A DNA stretch of 64,000 nucleotides, from assembly GCA_036362985.1 (NCBI GenBank), contig JAYGXS010000002.1, forward strand, positions 95,067,559 to 95,131,558, given 5' to 3'. The position numbers and the translations under genes were made by a program. Shown in pieces: positions 1 to 12,052 of this stretch (position 1 is its first letter; each line of letters opens with the position of its first letter). The notes under the pieces are model-generated. The model had not been told where the DNA came from. It searched no databases and saw only the letters and a list, made by a program, of their open reading frames with translations. Source of the DNA: Ligula intestinalis. Lineage: Eukaryota > Platyhelminthes > Cestoda > Diphyllobothriidea > Diphyllobothriidae.

Positions 1-3000
1 GAAAATGGCGTTTTCCTCGTGAACTTGCGAGCTGGTGAAACCAGCTATTTGTCCGACGGACTGAAAGCGAGAGCTGAGATTGTCGCACCAGAGGATTTGG
101 GGGCAGAGGTCACATAGAACTGGGGTGAGGGTGCGAATGCAGGGAGAGGGGCTAGGGTGAAGTGAATACTGCCGCGATAGTCGTTGCAAGTGACAGGGGG
201 GAGAGTGTGAACGTCTTGATTGTGAGCCAAGTGCTCGTAGGGGGATGTAGAATCAGCGAAGTTCCACTTGGCCGAGCACGGATCGACTGCTGTTATTTCA
301 GGCAAGTTCTTTTATATCCTTTCTATTGAGTTTTTCCTTTTAAGCTTCGTTATTTTGAAAGTCTCCAGAGCTAAGTTCCCTTTAAGTGAACACGGGAGCG
401 GCATACCACGTAACTACTGTTTAAGCTGCAACTAAGTAACATTCACTCAAAAAGATAAAAAGTGAGCAAGGGAATAAGTAGTAATATTGTTAAAAGATTC
501 AAGTTTTTTTTTCTTTTATTTAAGGTAAGTGTAAGAGAACAAGTGCTCCTGATGATGACTTTGATGGACCCTTTTAGCAGTCCCAGTAGCTCAGGCTCAG
601 GCTCTCCTACCGTTACCTTAGATAAAGGATTCTCGACAGAATCCGAACCGTCAGGAAAATCAAACTTTTGTTCGAGTGATCGCATCTTTTTCTTCTGAGC
701 CCCAGTAGCTTACTCTCGGAGCTTCATTCGACACTCGGTGTGTGAAGCAATCTAATTTAGTGAAACGGACAGACACGCTGGCACAGAAAGGAATCAAAAA
801 GACCACTTTATTTTGAAGGTGCACGTTCAAAATTTCGGGAAAATGGCTCCGTACACAAGAAAAAAGGTAATAAAATGCATAAAATCCAAAGGTTCACATG
901 AAATTCACATGTGTTATGAAGACAGGGCTAACTCTGACTTCGGAATTTCCGTTGCTTGAAATTTGAAGGAAAAGAGCTAGATATGGGAGCATGGAATGCC
1001 GATATGCCGGTGTAAGGCAAGACATGTGTCGGAAACTTCGGTGCATAGTACGGGAAAACTACCCAGTCATTAGTTCCGAGGGAAGAGATAGATCGACCTC
1101 ACTAAGAATTCTATCATCAAATTACTTGACCGTTTTAGAGTGTCACCGTTGCATGAGTACCAGCTCGCAATCGACAGTAAGGATAAGCTGCCGATGATAT
1201 ACGGCCCTCTACACCAAAAACACAATTTCGTTTTCGATGAAGCCGGAGTAATAGGCCGAGTCAATGACAAAACGGCCAAAGTGCTCTTGCTGGAAAGTTG
1301 CTTCTCGACTGGCACAATTCACAGAGCCGAGACCTGCATCTTGCCTACCAGGCGCTACGCACACCGCTTCAGTTAGCCAAAAAGACAGCCGTACAAACGG
1401 TTGCATCAACGGCCAATGAGGTCAAATGAAAATATGAGAGTAGCCGATCAGGACTCAGGGGACAAAAGTGGAATACTGCGCCCACGAGGGTGACATCAAC
1501 ACACGTGGGCACCAACAACTACTCACTCCGTTTGCTGACGAGGGGCAGACCAAACAGCACTCTGGATGACCAATAATAACGACGGCCCCAGAATCCAACA
1601 GTGGTCAAGCTCCGACGGGTAAACCTTTATCAGCAGCGAACAGGCCGCTCAAAGATCATGTGTCGAGCACGGATACAATACCAGACAGGCGTGAAGGTGG
1701 GAACAGTCACGGCCTGCAGGAAGAAAAACGGCTTTACTCTGATAATGGAACTGGGATTACTTCCGAAACGTTGGCCAAAACACACTTCGGTTCGTGTCCT
1801 CGTCACTTCCCCTTCGTCTTCTTTTGGCGATGCTGAAACAAGTATTTGTTTATACTTCATATTCTGTAGCAACAGGTTTTGGCCGATAATTATCCTATCC
1901 AATTTGGATTTTTGTAAAAAATAAAATGGAATTCGATATCGAGCATGCATCACATGCTGATTACGTAACAAATTACTTGAACAGAATTTTGCGACGTATT
2001 TCATCACTTGCGATTCAAGTTTTCGTTACCGGGTTTGCACTGGTTGCTCCAGCTCGAGCTGATATAATTTGACGATATGATACATGGTTCAGTTGCTTTA
2101 GGCCGAGCTCCAGTTCTTGCGGAAACTTTCACGATGAAAGGATATTCTGGCGCACTCGTCGGAAAATGCAGGCGAAGAGCCAAACAAAGGAAAACGACGG
2201 GGCAGTCGGAACCAACACGCTGGCGAGCAATAACTTATAGTGGTGGTGTATCCGAAGACTTCACCCGCATGGTCATTGAATTTGGGATTGGTGCCGTTCA
2301 CAGGCCGGAAGAGACAATACGCTGAAAACTCAGGTAGCCTAACGTCCCCATATCCGTCAACCAAAAGCCGGTGTTATTGACCGCATGGAATGTCTTTGAG
2401 ATCGGGCTAATTATATAGGTGAAACCGGCAAACGGGTTCTCACGAGACAGCACGAGCATGAATTCGCCGTGCTACGGGAGGTCAAACTTCCTTTGGTAGC
2501 CACTCACGTATCCATGCCATGCCAAGGCACGGCTTCGACTTCGAACACGTACGAATACTGGGTCAGTCAGACGACCGAATGTCTTGCCCGCTGCAAGAGT
2601 CATGGCACTCGCACTTGGATTCTATAAATAGGCATATCGATCATACGGATGCCTTTTCTCACGTTGCACGAACCAATCTCTGGTTGGAGAGCTCAAGGTC
2701 ACTCCCAGCAGAGCTGAACTAAAGATGCAGTGCTTTTACACTTTTTAATTTTTGACAATATACTCGCGTGCGAGTTTGAAACGTCGGGTAAGAAAAACGA
2801 GTAGTTTTAGAGATCGCTTTCATGACTTCCTTACATTCATGTATGTGTGTGCGTATGTTTTGCTGAGTAAATCCATACGCTTTGTTTTTCAGTTGTCACC
2901 GGCCTCCATTTTCGCCTAGAGCGTTTCTCACGGACAGGAATGTACGCAGAATGCCGAGATTTTGGAAGAAATAATAACACTAGCACGTACGTAAACAAGC

Positions 3001-3535
3001 CGCGAGTCAAAAAGGAAAAAACTTCGCTTGCTGATGGACGGAAATGTCGAAGGGCACAGGCTTTATTTTCTAGGAACAAAATTGGTAGTTTTTTGTTTTT
3101 CCTTGTTGGTATAAACAATCTGGTAATCACATGGCATGCAGGGAAAACTCAATTAAATTACGTCGGTAATAAACTTTAAGATTTCAGCTGCCAGTAAGAG
3201 GGATTCGCGGGTAATATAGCCGGGCTTCTTTATGAAAAAAGTTTTGAGAAAAATATGACTTGGCGGTGTTTATTGTGCAGCGCGTTGATTTTGCATGGTT
3301 TGTCATTGTTTATACTCAGTTTTCAGTTTACGCCTTTTTGCCACCCAGCAGGCTTTTTTCTTGATGAACTTTAGAATTTAGAAGAAAAGATGGCGAGCCT
3401 ACGTAGACTTTTGAAAAAAAATTCATCGACCCATTATATGAGCACGGGGTAAATTTAAACAAGCGGTAAATAATGTGCGCTTTTTCTTACAAATGAGTCG
3501 TGGAAATCGGGGGAGGGCGTCGATAAGAGAAGGCT
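1..3535. other. No recognisable gene or repeat
   Basis: I recognise nothing in this stretch. Short open frames exist on both strands, for example 45-305 on the minus strand and 462-698 on the plus strand (Ser-rich), but none carries a known motif or convincing splice context. A (TG)-rich patch lies near 2840-2856. An unrecognised old repeat or intron sequence cannot be excluded. Confidence 0.4.
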
Positions 3536-3539
3536 GGTT

Positions 3540-3815
3540 ACACAGGGAGGTTTGGTGGAGCTAGTGTAGAGGAGGGAGGAGGATGGGTAAGGGGACTGTG
3601 ACCAAAAGAACGCAAGAAAGGACAGGCAGCTAAGTTGCTGTGGGCTATGCCAAACGTAGAGTTTGTAAGAGGTTCTTTTGTGCACACAACGCCGGCTTCC
3701 TCGGCCTGATAGCGGTCAATTCTGCTGTTGCTAGCAGGCGCTGAACCCAGGTAGTTTGGATAGTTTGGGGGGAACTTTTCAATCACCTTGAGGGCTTCGT
3801 TGGGGTCCACACGAT
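3540..3815 (-). pseudogene. Penelope-like element remnant, end of GIY-YIG domain
   Basis: Reading down the minus strand from about 3810, the frame begins with VDPNEALKVI and then PPNYP. These match the equivalent part of the better preserved copy at 18.78-18.95 kb (VDPNEALKVIYKV, then SPDYPKS). In Penelope-like retroelements this block follows the GIY-YIG endonuclease core. After about 30 residues the frame drifts into low-complexity Pro/Ser sequence, so this is a decayed 3' fragment with no reverse transcriptase left. The family match rests on similarity to other copies in this window and on general PLE organisation. Confidence 0.5.
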
Positions 3816-5200
3816 GTCCGGAATATGAAATTAATATTTACGCATGGAAGTTTGGCGACACAACGTGAGGAGTTTTAATATGCTAAAAAATCTTTTTACA
3901 CATAGTTATGTTACGTCTTATTCACGTGGCCGAATGCGACTCAAGGATATAAATGAAGTTTCTTTGAGAATAGGTCAATGCAAACATCACATCCACCCAG
4001 ATATTGTCTTTTGTTCAGCAAACAATCTTACACTACGACAGATAAAGGTCTCTAGACACTATTGATTATTTAGTAACCTAGGCCCGCTGAGTTATTGCAA
4101 AACATCCGTGCAGCGTGCCTTTCAGTTAAAAGTTCGCGAAAATGAAGTTTAACTAAAGTGCCGCGAAACCGCCGAAGCTGCCCAAACGTTCGCGAGTCAA
4201 TTTTTCAAAAAGCACCATCCTTTCGAACTCTGCAACCGTTGGCCTTCTAATAGGTGAATTTTTTCCGTAAGCTATAGTGAATGCAAATAATTTTTAGTTT
4301 TCTCGTTGAACGCAAGTAATAGTTTTCTTTTTCTTTTTGTCATATCGTTATCTTATAAAACAACAGAAAAGCGAAACAATTGAGAACGATTTCGATCATA
4401 CTTAACACACGGACAGCTTATCCTAGATTAAGGTGCTCTGTAAAGTTGCACAACGCTGAAAGAATTTTCAAAAAAGAGATAAAATTATAATACTTCTCGT
4501 CTGAGTCTAATTTTGGTTTCTTTTACGTTCATGGGAATTCTGGAGCAAAAGTAAACATACTGCAAATCCTGTAACCTTTCTTGCTAACGCGACTTGCCTC
4601 AGAAAAATAACAGCGGCTCGTGATCAACCCGTACGCTCCTCGTGGACGTCCTCATGACAGTTCGGTCGTCGTATTTGACGAGGTCAACAGTGTTTACACC
4701 ACAACAATTTTTCGGTGACTGGCACGTGAAGCAGATGACAGGGAGTGTAGATTTGTGCCGCAGTTACTAATCTCCTTCTCTCCCCCTCTGGAGGGATGTT
4801 ATGGTCGAGTCAAAAAGACCGGAAGCAGGGAAGGGCCAGGTGATGGGCGCAACTGCAGTCACCTCTAGACGTTTCGTCAGTCACCGAGTGAAAATACAAC
4901 GGTGGCTACATTAAGGCAAAGCCATTTCAGCCTAACACGGTCAGCCAGTTGACCACTCCACAATGAGCTGACTGCGTAGACGTCCTAGCATGTAGTCACT
5001 CTAAAGTAGGCTTTCTGGCTTCAGGGTCTCCCGCCCTTCCTACATCTGTAACAGTAACAACATGCAGCTTTATATTTTTATTATGATATTTATCAAATAT
5101 AGACCTCTTAAATAATTGAAGAGATTATGCCAGCCGCAGGAGTCGGCACTTATCCAGAAGTATATGGGAGCACTTCCCGGCATGACTGAGTAATAGTGAA
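3816..5200. other. No recognisable gene
   Basis: AT-rich sequence without a supported gene. The 73-codon open frame at 3844-4065 has no recognisable motif. I see no clear repeat structure here. Confidence 0.4.
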
Positions 5201-5204
5201 GTCA

Positions 5205-5699
5205 GGAGCATCAACAGCACCATTCTTGCCCACATGGTTGAATCCAGACATTGTGTGGACCCCAACGAAGCTTTCAAGCTTATTAACAAGGTCCCACTCA
5301 ACTGCCCAAAGTCGCTTGCTCAGCGTTTGCTAGCAACAGCAGTATGAACCACTATTCGACCGAGGAAACCGGTTTGGTGCATGCAAAAGCACCTCCTGCG
5401 AGCTATGAGCTGGGCATGGCTTGGTCACATAAAAGCCTGCATTCATTCGTGCTTTCTCTCTCCCTTTCAGCCCCCCCCCCCCCTGTCCGGCTTCAACAAG
5501 CCCCCATTTCCGCGTAACGAGTCGTATATTATCAACCCCCAACCCCCCATCCCTTATTCCCGTGATCAATTTATCTGTAAGGATGAATGTAATTTCCCGC
5601 ATGTTAACCTTGTAACTTTTAACCCCTTACCATATAAATTTAATGGCCCGATGACAATTTATCGAAAGCTTACGTATGCTCGCCAACTAATCTTCTGAA
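5205..5699 (+). mobile_element. Penelope-like element 3' fragment with hammerhead-like tail
   Basis: The left part, from about 5208, aligns with 18.75-18.95 kb: both read 'atcaacag..ccattcttgc' and then the codons for a DPNEA motif, which is the C-terminal part of a PLE GIY-YIG domain. Here it is broken by stops and a C14-type run near 5469. The right end (5633-5699) is the same ribozyme-bearing end seen at 19.12-19.20 kb. No matching inverted copy is visible on its left side, unlike the 18.6-kb unit. It is a decayed, non-coding insertion. Confidence 0.55.
5645..5684 (+). ncRNA. Hammerhead-like ribozyme motif (degenerate)
   Basis: The order matches a type I hammerhead: GGC (5645-5647), core CCGATGA (5648-5654; one change from CTGATGA), GAAA (5664-5667), a short palindromic stem III around TACGTA, then a C (5681) at the predicted cleavage position and GCC (5682-5684) pairing with GGC. 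Stem II is very weak. Hammerheads are known in Penelope-like elements. This copy is probably inactive because of the core change. Confidence 0.4.
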
Positions 5700-5774
5700 T
5701 TGCAGACTAGTTTAAGAAGCACAATAACATCAAAACTTGCATTCGCACTGTGTCCGCATTATACTCAGAGCATG

Positions 5775-5905
5775 TCTTAGGTCAAGCCGTAACGCGATCG
5801 TTGGACGCTTCCTTGCTAAGGGCGCGGATTCGAGCCTCAAGTTACCCAAAACTGTAGTTGGCTAAGACCAGTTGACGGTCTTGGTATCCATGATCGTGGC
5901 TTGAC
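5775..5905 (+). repeat. tRNA-derived SINE-like repeat
   Basis: An A-box-like stretch (about 5785-5808, 'aacgcgatcgttggacgc') and a B-box-like stretch (5821-5838, 'gcggattcgagcc') are spaced as in a tRNA-derived RNA polymerase III promoter. The following 60 bp contain 'ggctaagaccagttgacgg', weakly like the core of the other SINE-like repeats in this window. The anticodon arm does not fold well, so this is not a working tRNA gene. Confidence 0.4.
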
Positions 5906-7789
5906 TGTATTCGAGCTACTTCCCTCCCCTGCAATAATATTCTAGACCAACCATGGTACCTAAAGCCTTGGTTCGTATAATTTACTTTAGTTTTAATCAC
6001 TCCAGATGTTTGAAACTTAAATATACCCTCTACGGGTCTTGGTATTACCTACTATCTAATTTTTCTTCATATCTTTCCACTCGGTTACTATTTAGTTGGA
6101 GGCTAAAATGGTAGGGCAGATTTAGCGTTTTATCTCGCTTTCTGCTATCCAGTATTTGTCTGCCATTTTCAGATCCATTTGTTTTTCCTTCTATCTCCTC
6201 TTGATCTTCAATCATTATCTGGTTTTTCTACAACAAAAACACAAGTAATACCTGGATAGCTAAACGTAGGCAGCGGTCGGTCTCTCGCGTTTTTCCCTTT
6301 CTTCTAAGCCCCACTCACGGATCTTTTTACCGACCAATAATGCGGTAAGGCACATTGCATGACTTGGTGTGAAAGGCCTCGTCCACGTGTGCTGCATGCC
6401 CGTACGACAGGGATAACAAAGTTATGCTAATTCATAACACAAAGTAATGTTTATCCACTTTAAGTTGGAGCAACCCGTAGAACTCTGAAAAGGAAAAGGT
6501 AGATCATCGTCAGTACAGCCTTATAGTTTTATGTTTTAAAGAAGACAAAGATGCTATCACAAAGACAGCAAATGCATCAGTCTGAGCTTTTGACTTCACA
6601 CAAGGGGCCATTGTCAAACACCATGATAGAACAGCAAGCATTGACATTTTTTTGCTGCCCAACTTTGAGTAGATTGCGGGAGGGGGAGGAGTTAGCATAC
6701 GTGATCGGGCCACGCTCATGCCGTCTCATCATATCGTCTCTGCACGCGTTCTTGGTGCTATGGCGTGCGGCCTTGACACCGTGACGTGTGTCCTTGGCGT
6801 GGCAGCGTTCGTGCCTGGACATGGACTGGGCCGGACTTCGCTGGTCGCGCAAACGGAGGGCAAAATAACAAGGTGGTATATCCACATGTCTGTTAATGGA
6901 ATTACCGTTTGATATCCAGGCCTTCAATAGTTCTCCCATCCTGTCTTATTAGTGGCGCATGCCATTATCCGCATGCCCATGGAAGAGGAAGAAGAAGAGA
7001 GAAGCTCGTCCGAAAACATGAATGGATAATTCTTTTGGAAGATATCATTCGCTCTTGGTAGAAACTTCATGAGAGCTGTAGAGACAAGATTGACAAAAGG
7101 TCCCATTTTCCAGAGTCCTTTAAAACGAGTACTGTCTTCGCGTCCACACACACACACTGCATACCAGTCAATAGACTGGCCAAACAACCTTTTTAGTATG
7201 CGTGAAGATTTGAGGTCCAGATATCTTATCGAATTCACCATCCCCCAAAGAAGAGGAAAGAGAAGGTTCGAGGACATGAACCATTTTATTTTGAGACTGA
7301 TGTTTCGGTTATTCGCTTATTTCAGTCGTCAGAGTAAGGTGGTGGTTGTTCCTGTTTGCTGGGACTGCTTCGACCTTGCCGCATGTTTGTTATTATATAC
7401 GTGCTCGATGCACAAACTTGGACCTGCCTGTTCGCTGCTGACTGATCGTGAGTTTGATCACTGATGGGATTGTGTGACCTCTGACCCCTTTGTGGCTGCC
7501 GCAGGTCAGCGTACTGGTTGGCCTGCCTCTCGTTGACCGACGGAGTAATCAGTTGTTGCTGCCCATGTGAGTTGCGGTCAACCGCGTGGGCGCGACGGTG
7601 GCGTAATATTTCCTGCTGGCTATGTGGTGCCTGGCCAGCTTCCCCTCTATTTTCCTCGGTCGCTAGTTGCGTTCCCCGCTCAAGTTTGCGTTGCCTTTCT
7701 GCTGGCCTTGATCGAATTGACTCGAGCCTTGTGCGTTGCGCCCAGTATGCGGGATGAAGCTCTTTTTAGTAACTTATGACAGCCCTAGC
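5906..7789. other. No recognisable gene
   Basis: No gene recognised. Open frames at 6924-7277 (minus) and 7069-7464 (plus) overlap each other and show no known motif. A short (CA) run lies at 7146-7157. The GC-richer segment 7470-7790 precedes the LTR end at 8.39 kb and may belong to that element, but I cannot prove its boundary. Confidence 0.35.
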
Positions 7790-8386
7790 TGTCACCCGAT
7801 GTGTTTGCACTTACTGTTGTTAATGATCACTCCCGTTTTCGCTATCAAAGCTGGCATTGGGTGCCGAACGGATTTACGGCGCTTCTCTGGGCCTGCTTTG
7901 TTAGTTGGCTGATTCGATAATATATTCTGCTGATGAAAGCGTTCATACCTTGTACCCAATCAGGCAAAGCCTTGAAGGGTGCTAACAAACAGTTTCTGTA
8001 TCTACCCCAGCCTGGACAACGGAAAATTCATATTGGTCGTCCACAACGACACACTTCATCCAGGTCTTTCTCCCACGCGTAATTATCCACTCCGCGCGCT
8101 TTCAGCCTTTCTTACGCTATCGATCAACTCGCTGCTTGATAAGCGTATAAGTCAATCGATACTCAAGCTTTATTTTATTGGCTGCTCATCGCGCAGGCAA
8201 AGCTACATAACAACACAGATTGTCGTGGACACAACTGGCATGTAGATAAAACCAGTAGCTGGTGCGTGGTACAGCCTTTGTACACTTCATTCTCCGGCAG
8301 CAAAGCTCTGTCTATCAACTTTGTATTCCCTGCCTTGTCATTTTGGGGTCCTTCTGTTGTCGATACACAAACTAACCTTTGATAAT
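7790..8386 (+). mobile_element. LTR retrotransposon, 5' LTR end (CsRn1-like, Ty3 type)
   Basis: This segment ends directly before a tRNA-Trp primer-binding site, so its right boundary is the end of a 5' LTR. The left boundary is a guess: TGTCA at 7790 would pair imperfectly with the right end TGATA. Only about 100 bp of leader follow before the sequence enters a different repeat near 8.5 kb, so the gag-pol body is missing. Elements with tRNA-Trp primer sites belong to the CsRn1/Kabuki group of Ty3 elements and occur in flatworms. Conserved protein domains are absent, so the assignment rests on the primer site. Confidence 0.4.
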
Positions 8387-8387
8387 T

Positions 8388-8403
8388 GGTGACCCCGACG
8401 TGA
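8388..8403 (+). other. Primer-binding site complementary to tRNA-Trp
   Basis: TGGTGACCCCGACGTG is the exact reverse complement of the 3' end of eukaryotic tRNA-Trp including CCA. It lies where an LTR element needs its minus-strand primer, just downstream of an LTR end. The match continues two more bases (AT). This is a diagnostic feature of CsRn1-type LTR retrotransposons. Confidence 0.65.
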
Positions 8404-8529
8404 TATGAACACAGCCTTCTGCGAAATAAATCCTTCTTTAGAGATATAATGGTATTTTTACCAATCTAACAACGGTGGCATTATCGAAAACAAGTTAGCG
8501 CACAATTTCTAATACCATAGCGGGTGGAA

Positions 8530-10400
8530 CTTCCGCCTGGACGCTGACGCCACCAAAACCGATCGGCGGGAACCTGCCTGTAGTCTAAAATAAACTATCT
8601 GACTTGCCTGTTTTTTGAATTGTTTACTTTTGATATGTGGTTGACGGGGGGAGCGGTCTCTGCTAGCAGTAAACCAATAGTCAACCTATCTTGAAATTAG
8701 TAGGCAAGTTTACATAGTCTGCATGATGTCACCAGCGAACCAGCTAGGCATAACGGCCGAAGCCTTTCTAGCCAGCCACTCGAACACATCGATGTTGCGG
8801 TGAGTCAAGCATGTCAGACTATCAATCAACCTGTCAACACAGGCCGGAATTTGGAAACATTAGCAGGCACAGCACACAAGACCTGTGGAAACCAGGTGAT
8901 ACCATGTACCGACGCTTCGGCCTATCGCTAATACTTCCGTTTCTGCCTACAACCAGCCAAAACGAAAAACGAGAAGACTTTGTTCAGTTGTGAAAAATTC
9001 GCGACCTGAGGGGGGAGGCGAACCCAAATAACAGGGGAGGCTTTTGTGCTGCCAACGCTCTATCACTGAGCCACGATGCTCACCGTGCGGCCTTAATTTA
9101 ATCCCACTTGGATCGATTTCTCCAGCCCAACTTACCGCTCGTATGGAATCTACCATTACGGAACGGCAAGTTGAGTGCCCGGACAGGATTTCCTAAGCAA
9201 TTATCTAGCATCCACCGTAATAACTACGTAACCCATTTAGTTGTTAAGGGAGTTTGGCAGATTTGCTTGATTCACTTGACCCAATGGTGGGTTCCATGTG
9301 AGGGGTAAATTGGGCAGGTAAAATCGATCCAATTGTGATTAAGTTCACAGATGACGGTTAGCCTCGTAGCTCAGGGATATGGCGTTGACTGCGCAAAAGT
9401 CTTCTCTGCTGTGTGGGTTCAACTCACACCGAGGCCGATCATTTTTCCCAATTGGGTCAACCGAATTAAGCTAAACCGCCCTAAGAAAAATGCTCCAGCG
9501 GTCCCTGTTCCGCAATGTCAGCTATTCCATAGGGACGATGTAACTGTACTTGCCCCAGTGAAGCCTCTCTCTGTGTATCCCCGTCACATAATTAAAAACT
9601 CAAAGATATTCAGTTCAGAAAGGCTAGTAAATAGGCTGAGGCTCGTTAGTGGAGCTTAGAAGGGAGACGTTACTAATGTAAAAGTATATTCGAGAAAGCG
9701 TTTTATAATAATGGCGCGTTCCCATACCCCGGATTTAGAAAAGCGTGTATCGTTAGTTTATTATGTGTTTCGGCGTAGATGCAGACGCCACCCAAAACCG
9801 ACCGTCGAGAACCTACCTCCAGTCTAAAATTAACTAGCTGACTAGCCTGTTTGTTGAATTGTTTACGTGCTAAATACGTTTGATGCGAGGGGTCTGTACT
9901 AGCATTAAGCCATAAGTCAACTGTCATCGAAGTTTGCACGCAAACTGACATAAGCTGCGTGATGTCACTAGCGTACAGGTCAAGCAAAATGACCTAAGCC
10001 TATCAGCTCGGCCACTCGTATACACCCATGCTGTGGTGAGTCAAGCAAGTCAGCCTATCCAATTAACCCGCCAACACAGGCCGGAATCAGGAACCATTAG
10101 TATGCACAGCACATAAGACGTAAGCGAAAACCTGTATCGACGCTTCGGCCTATCGCTAATCTTCCATTTTCCGTCTGCAACTAACCAACCAAAACAAAAA
10201 AAATACAAAAAATTTCTAGCTGTTCCTGGTCTCTGATGTCAGCAAGTAAACGGGGAACAATGTAACTCTACGTGTCCTAGTGAAGCCTCTCTCTGTTCCA
10301 CCGTCATATTATTGCAAACTCGACAATCTTCACTTCAAAAAGGCTAGTAAATAGGCCGAGGCTCGTTAGTGGGACTTCTTACGGAAACTGTGTATGAGAA
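8530..10400 (+). repeat. Tandem duplication, first unit interrupted by an insertion
   Basis: Unit 1 comprises 8530-8987 plus about 9487-9690; unit 2 is 9770-10400. Both contain 'gacgccacc', 'aacacaggccggaat', 'cgacgcttcggcctatcgct' and, later, 'gtgaagcctctctctgt' and 'aggctcgttagtgg' in the same order. In unit 1 a roughly 470-bp palindromic element sits between the two halves; in unit 2 the halves are contiguous. A further piece of unit sequence ('ctagaaaagc') recurs near 10592. I recognise no coding content, so the duplicated sequence is of unknown origin. Confidence 0.65.
8988..9455. mobile_element. Palindromic element with tRNA-like inverted arms, copy 1
   Basis: The left arm read on the minus strand (about 9095 down to 8988) has 'gtggctcagtgatagagcg' as A box and 'gggttcgcctcc' as B box. 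The right arm on the plus strand (9360-9440) has 'cgtagctcagggatatggcg' and 'gggttcaactcac'. The outer ends are TTGTGAAAA and its relatives. The middle contains the family loop motifs ('cagcccaactta', 'accattacggaac') and a partial second loop copy, so this copy is longer than the 330-bp ones. It interrupts unit 1 of a tandem duplication whose other unit is an empty site. Confidence 0.6.
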
Positions 10401-11880
10401 TGGCGATTTCCCCTAGCCTTTTGGATGATGACAGTGTATAAAACGAAGAGATAGAAAATATGGCCTAATCTAGCTTTCGGGCTAAGGAATGTGTAGGACA
10501 GTGTAAGGTGCGTCTTTTATCGGTCACAGTAGTGCTGAATTTTGTACAACTGGTTTCGTAAGATACGTTTGCCGTGTCAAGAGTATTGTCACGGATCTAG
10601 AAAAGCATGCATCGCAAGTATTATGTATTTCTGGACATTTTGGTTACGGTTTGCGAACCGCAAAGATCAGGCTTTTGTAAGCCGCGTCGTGTTGCTGAAG
10701 AGGCCCCACATGAGATGCACATTGGGACGGCTTAGAAGAACTTCGGCACACATTTTTCCTTTCACGTTGGGGCGGGAGATGCCACCCTGGGAAGCACATT
10801 TGCCGGTTCGACTTCTGGTTTTATAAAGAAAGGAAGACGACATATTTGAGGGACGGTTCCCTTGTATTTCTTGTATTTGTAAACAGTTAAAGAAGCCTGT
10901 CCGTGACGCTCGAGCCATCGTATTGGAACAATTCCTACAGGAAAGGCGGGAATTGTGATCGATATCGTTGTTCATCTGAGAAAGCCAGTTGGTGGTCGCT
11001 TTGTAGGACGTGAACGGGTGGCTGAGGTTACCCTAGGGTTGTTCGACTTACTGTTCAAAGACCTGTTCCTTTTCCGACAGTAAGGTTGTTGCATCTTCGC
11101 CGAGCAGTGACGATCTTCCGTCATCTTAGGACGGAAAAAATAAACGTCTACAAGTGGTTCAGATACGTTAGTGTATATTCGGGTCTGCGAGTTAACCTGC
11201 CTATTTTCTCTCCTCTTGAGGTTTCTTTGGGGAAGGAGGACCTTTATGGCTTCCCATATAGGACATGAGAACGGGAACTGTCTGCAATACAGGTGGCTTT
11301 CCGTCAAATCAGGCCTAAATTCGACGTAATTTTTTGTTGGGAATGCCTCTATTCCCACGATGATTCACAACACAGAAAGGTGTCGGAGCGCAGTTTTCAC
11401 GCCGTGGTAATAAAAGCATGCACCGTAGCTATCGGTTTTTCGTCATGACTGATTGGTTTATTGTCGCCAACGCTCCCTCATCAAGCTGACTACCTCGCAA
11501 CCTTTCATGAGAACGACTTGCTTGACTTGCTCTGTGTGAATACATTTCTCCTCCTGACCGATTGACTTCTCTTGTTCCCTCGTACTGAACCTTGGGGACA
11601 ACAGACGGGTTAGCTCAGAGTTCGTGCTAAATAAAAGTACCAGGTGCGGGTCGTAACAATTTTAATAATTGGTTTAAGGTTGGCATAAGTGTCAGTTAAA
11701 AAGTAGAAATTAATATTGACTTTACTTTTGAGGTATGAAGAAGGGTTAAGGATGACATTAGAACTGTGGTTTGGGTTTATGTTAGGCCTAGCGTTAGGCT
11801 TAAGACGCGGGATTATTTACTCCTCCTGAAATTATACACATGGAAAGTCTATCTGACACTAAATATTTCCTATCAAAACA
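10401..11880. other. No recognisable gene; weak telomere-like repeats
   Basis: Open frames at 10542-10826 (plus) and 10972-11358 (minus, 128 codons) have no known motif. Between 11740 and 11805 there are scattered GGGTTAAGG, GTTAGGCC and GTTAGGCTT words, a degenerate echo of the metazoan TTAGGG telomere unit. There are no tandem perfect units. Confidence 0.3.
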
Positions 11881-12052
11881 GCGAGCCTGTAGTACAGTGG
11901 TTAGTGCGTTGGTCTTCTGACGAACAAGGTCGCGTGTTCAAAACTCGAGCGGAGCATCAATTTCTGGAAAAACACTTGAGTTGGGTATGACTAGCTCACA
12001 GCGACTAAAAAGCCATAAATGGCCTTTTTAGTCTCCATTGTCCTTGTCGGAA
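11881..12052 (+). repeat. tRNA-derived SINE
   Basis: The tRNA-like head has A box 'agtggttagtgcgttgg' and B box 'gtgttcaaaactc' (11888-11955). It is followed by the family core 'gttgggtatgactagctc', a degraded 'gctaaaaagccagaaatgg'-type stretch and the 3' words 'tctccattgtccttgtcgg'. The same core occurs at 25.55, 30.53, 30.83 and 50.0 kb, which defines one SINE family in the window. Confidence 0.55.

Noticed and set aside
462..698. Ser-rich plus-strand frame and overlapping acidic minus-strand frame (443-685)
   Set aside because: Both strands open over the same low-complexity stretch; no motif. The CTGATGA word at 552 lacks a GAAA partner at ribozyme distance.
7920..7945. CTGATGAAAGC as a possible hammerhead core
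   Set aside because: No stem II and no matching stem I; chance occurrence.
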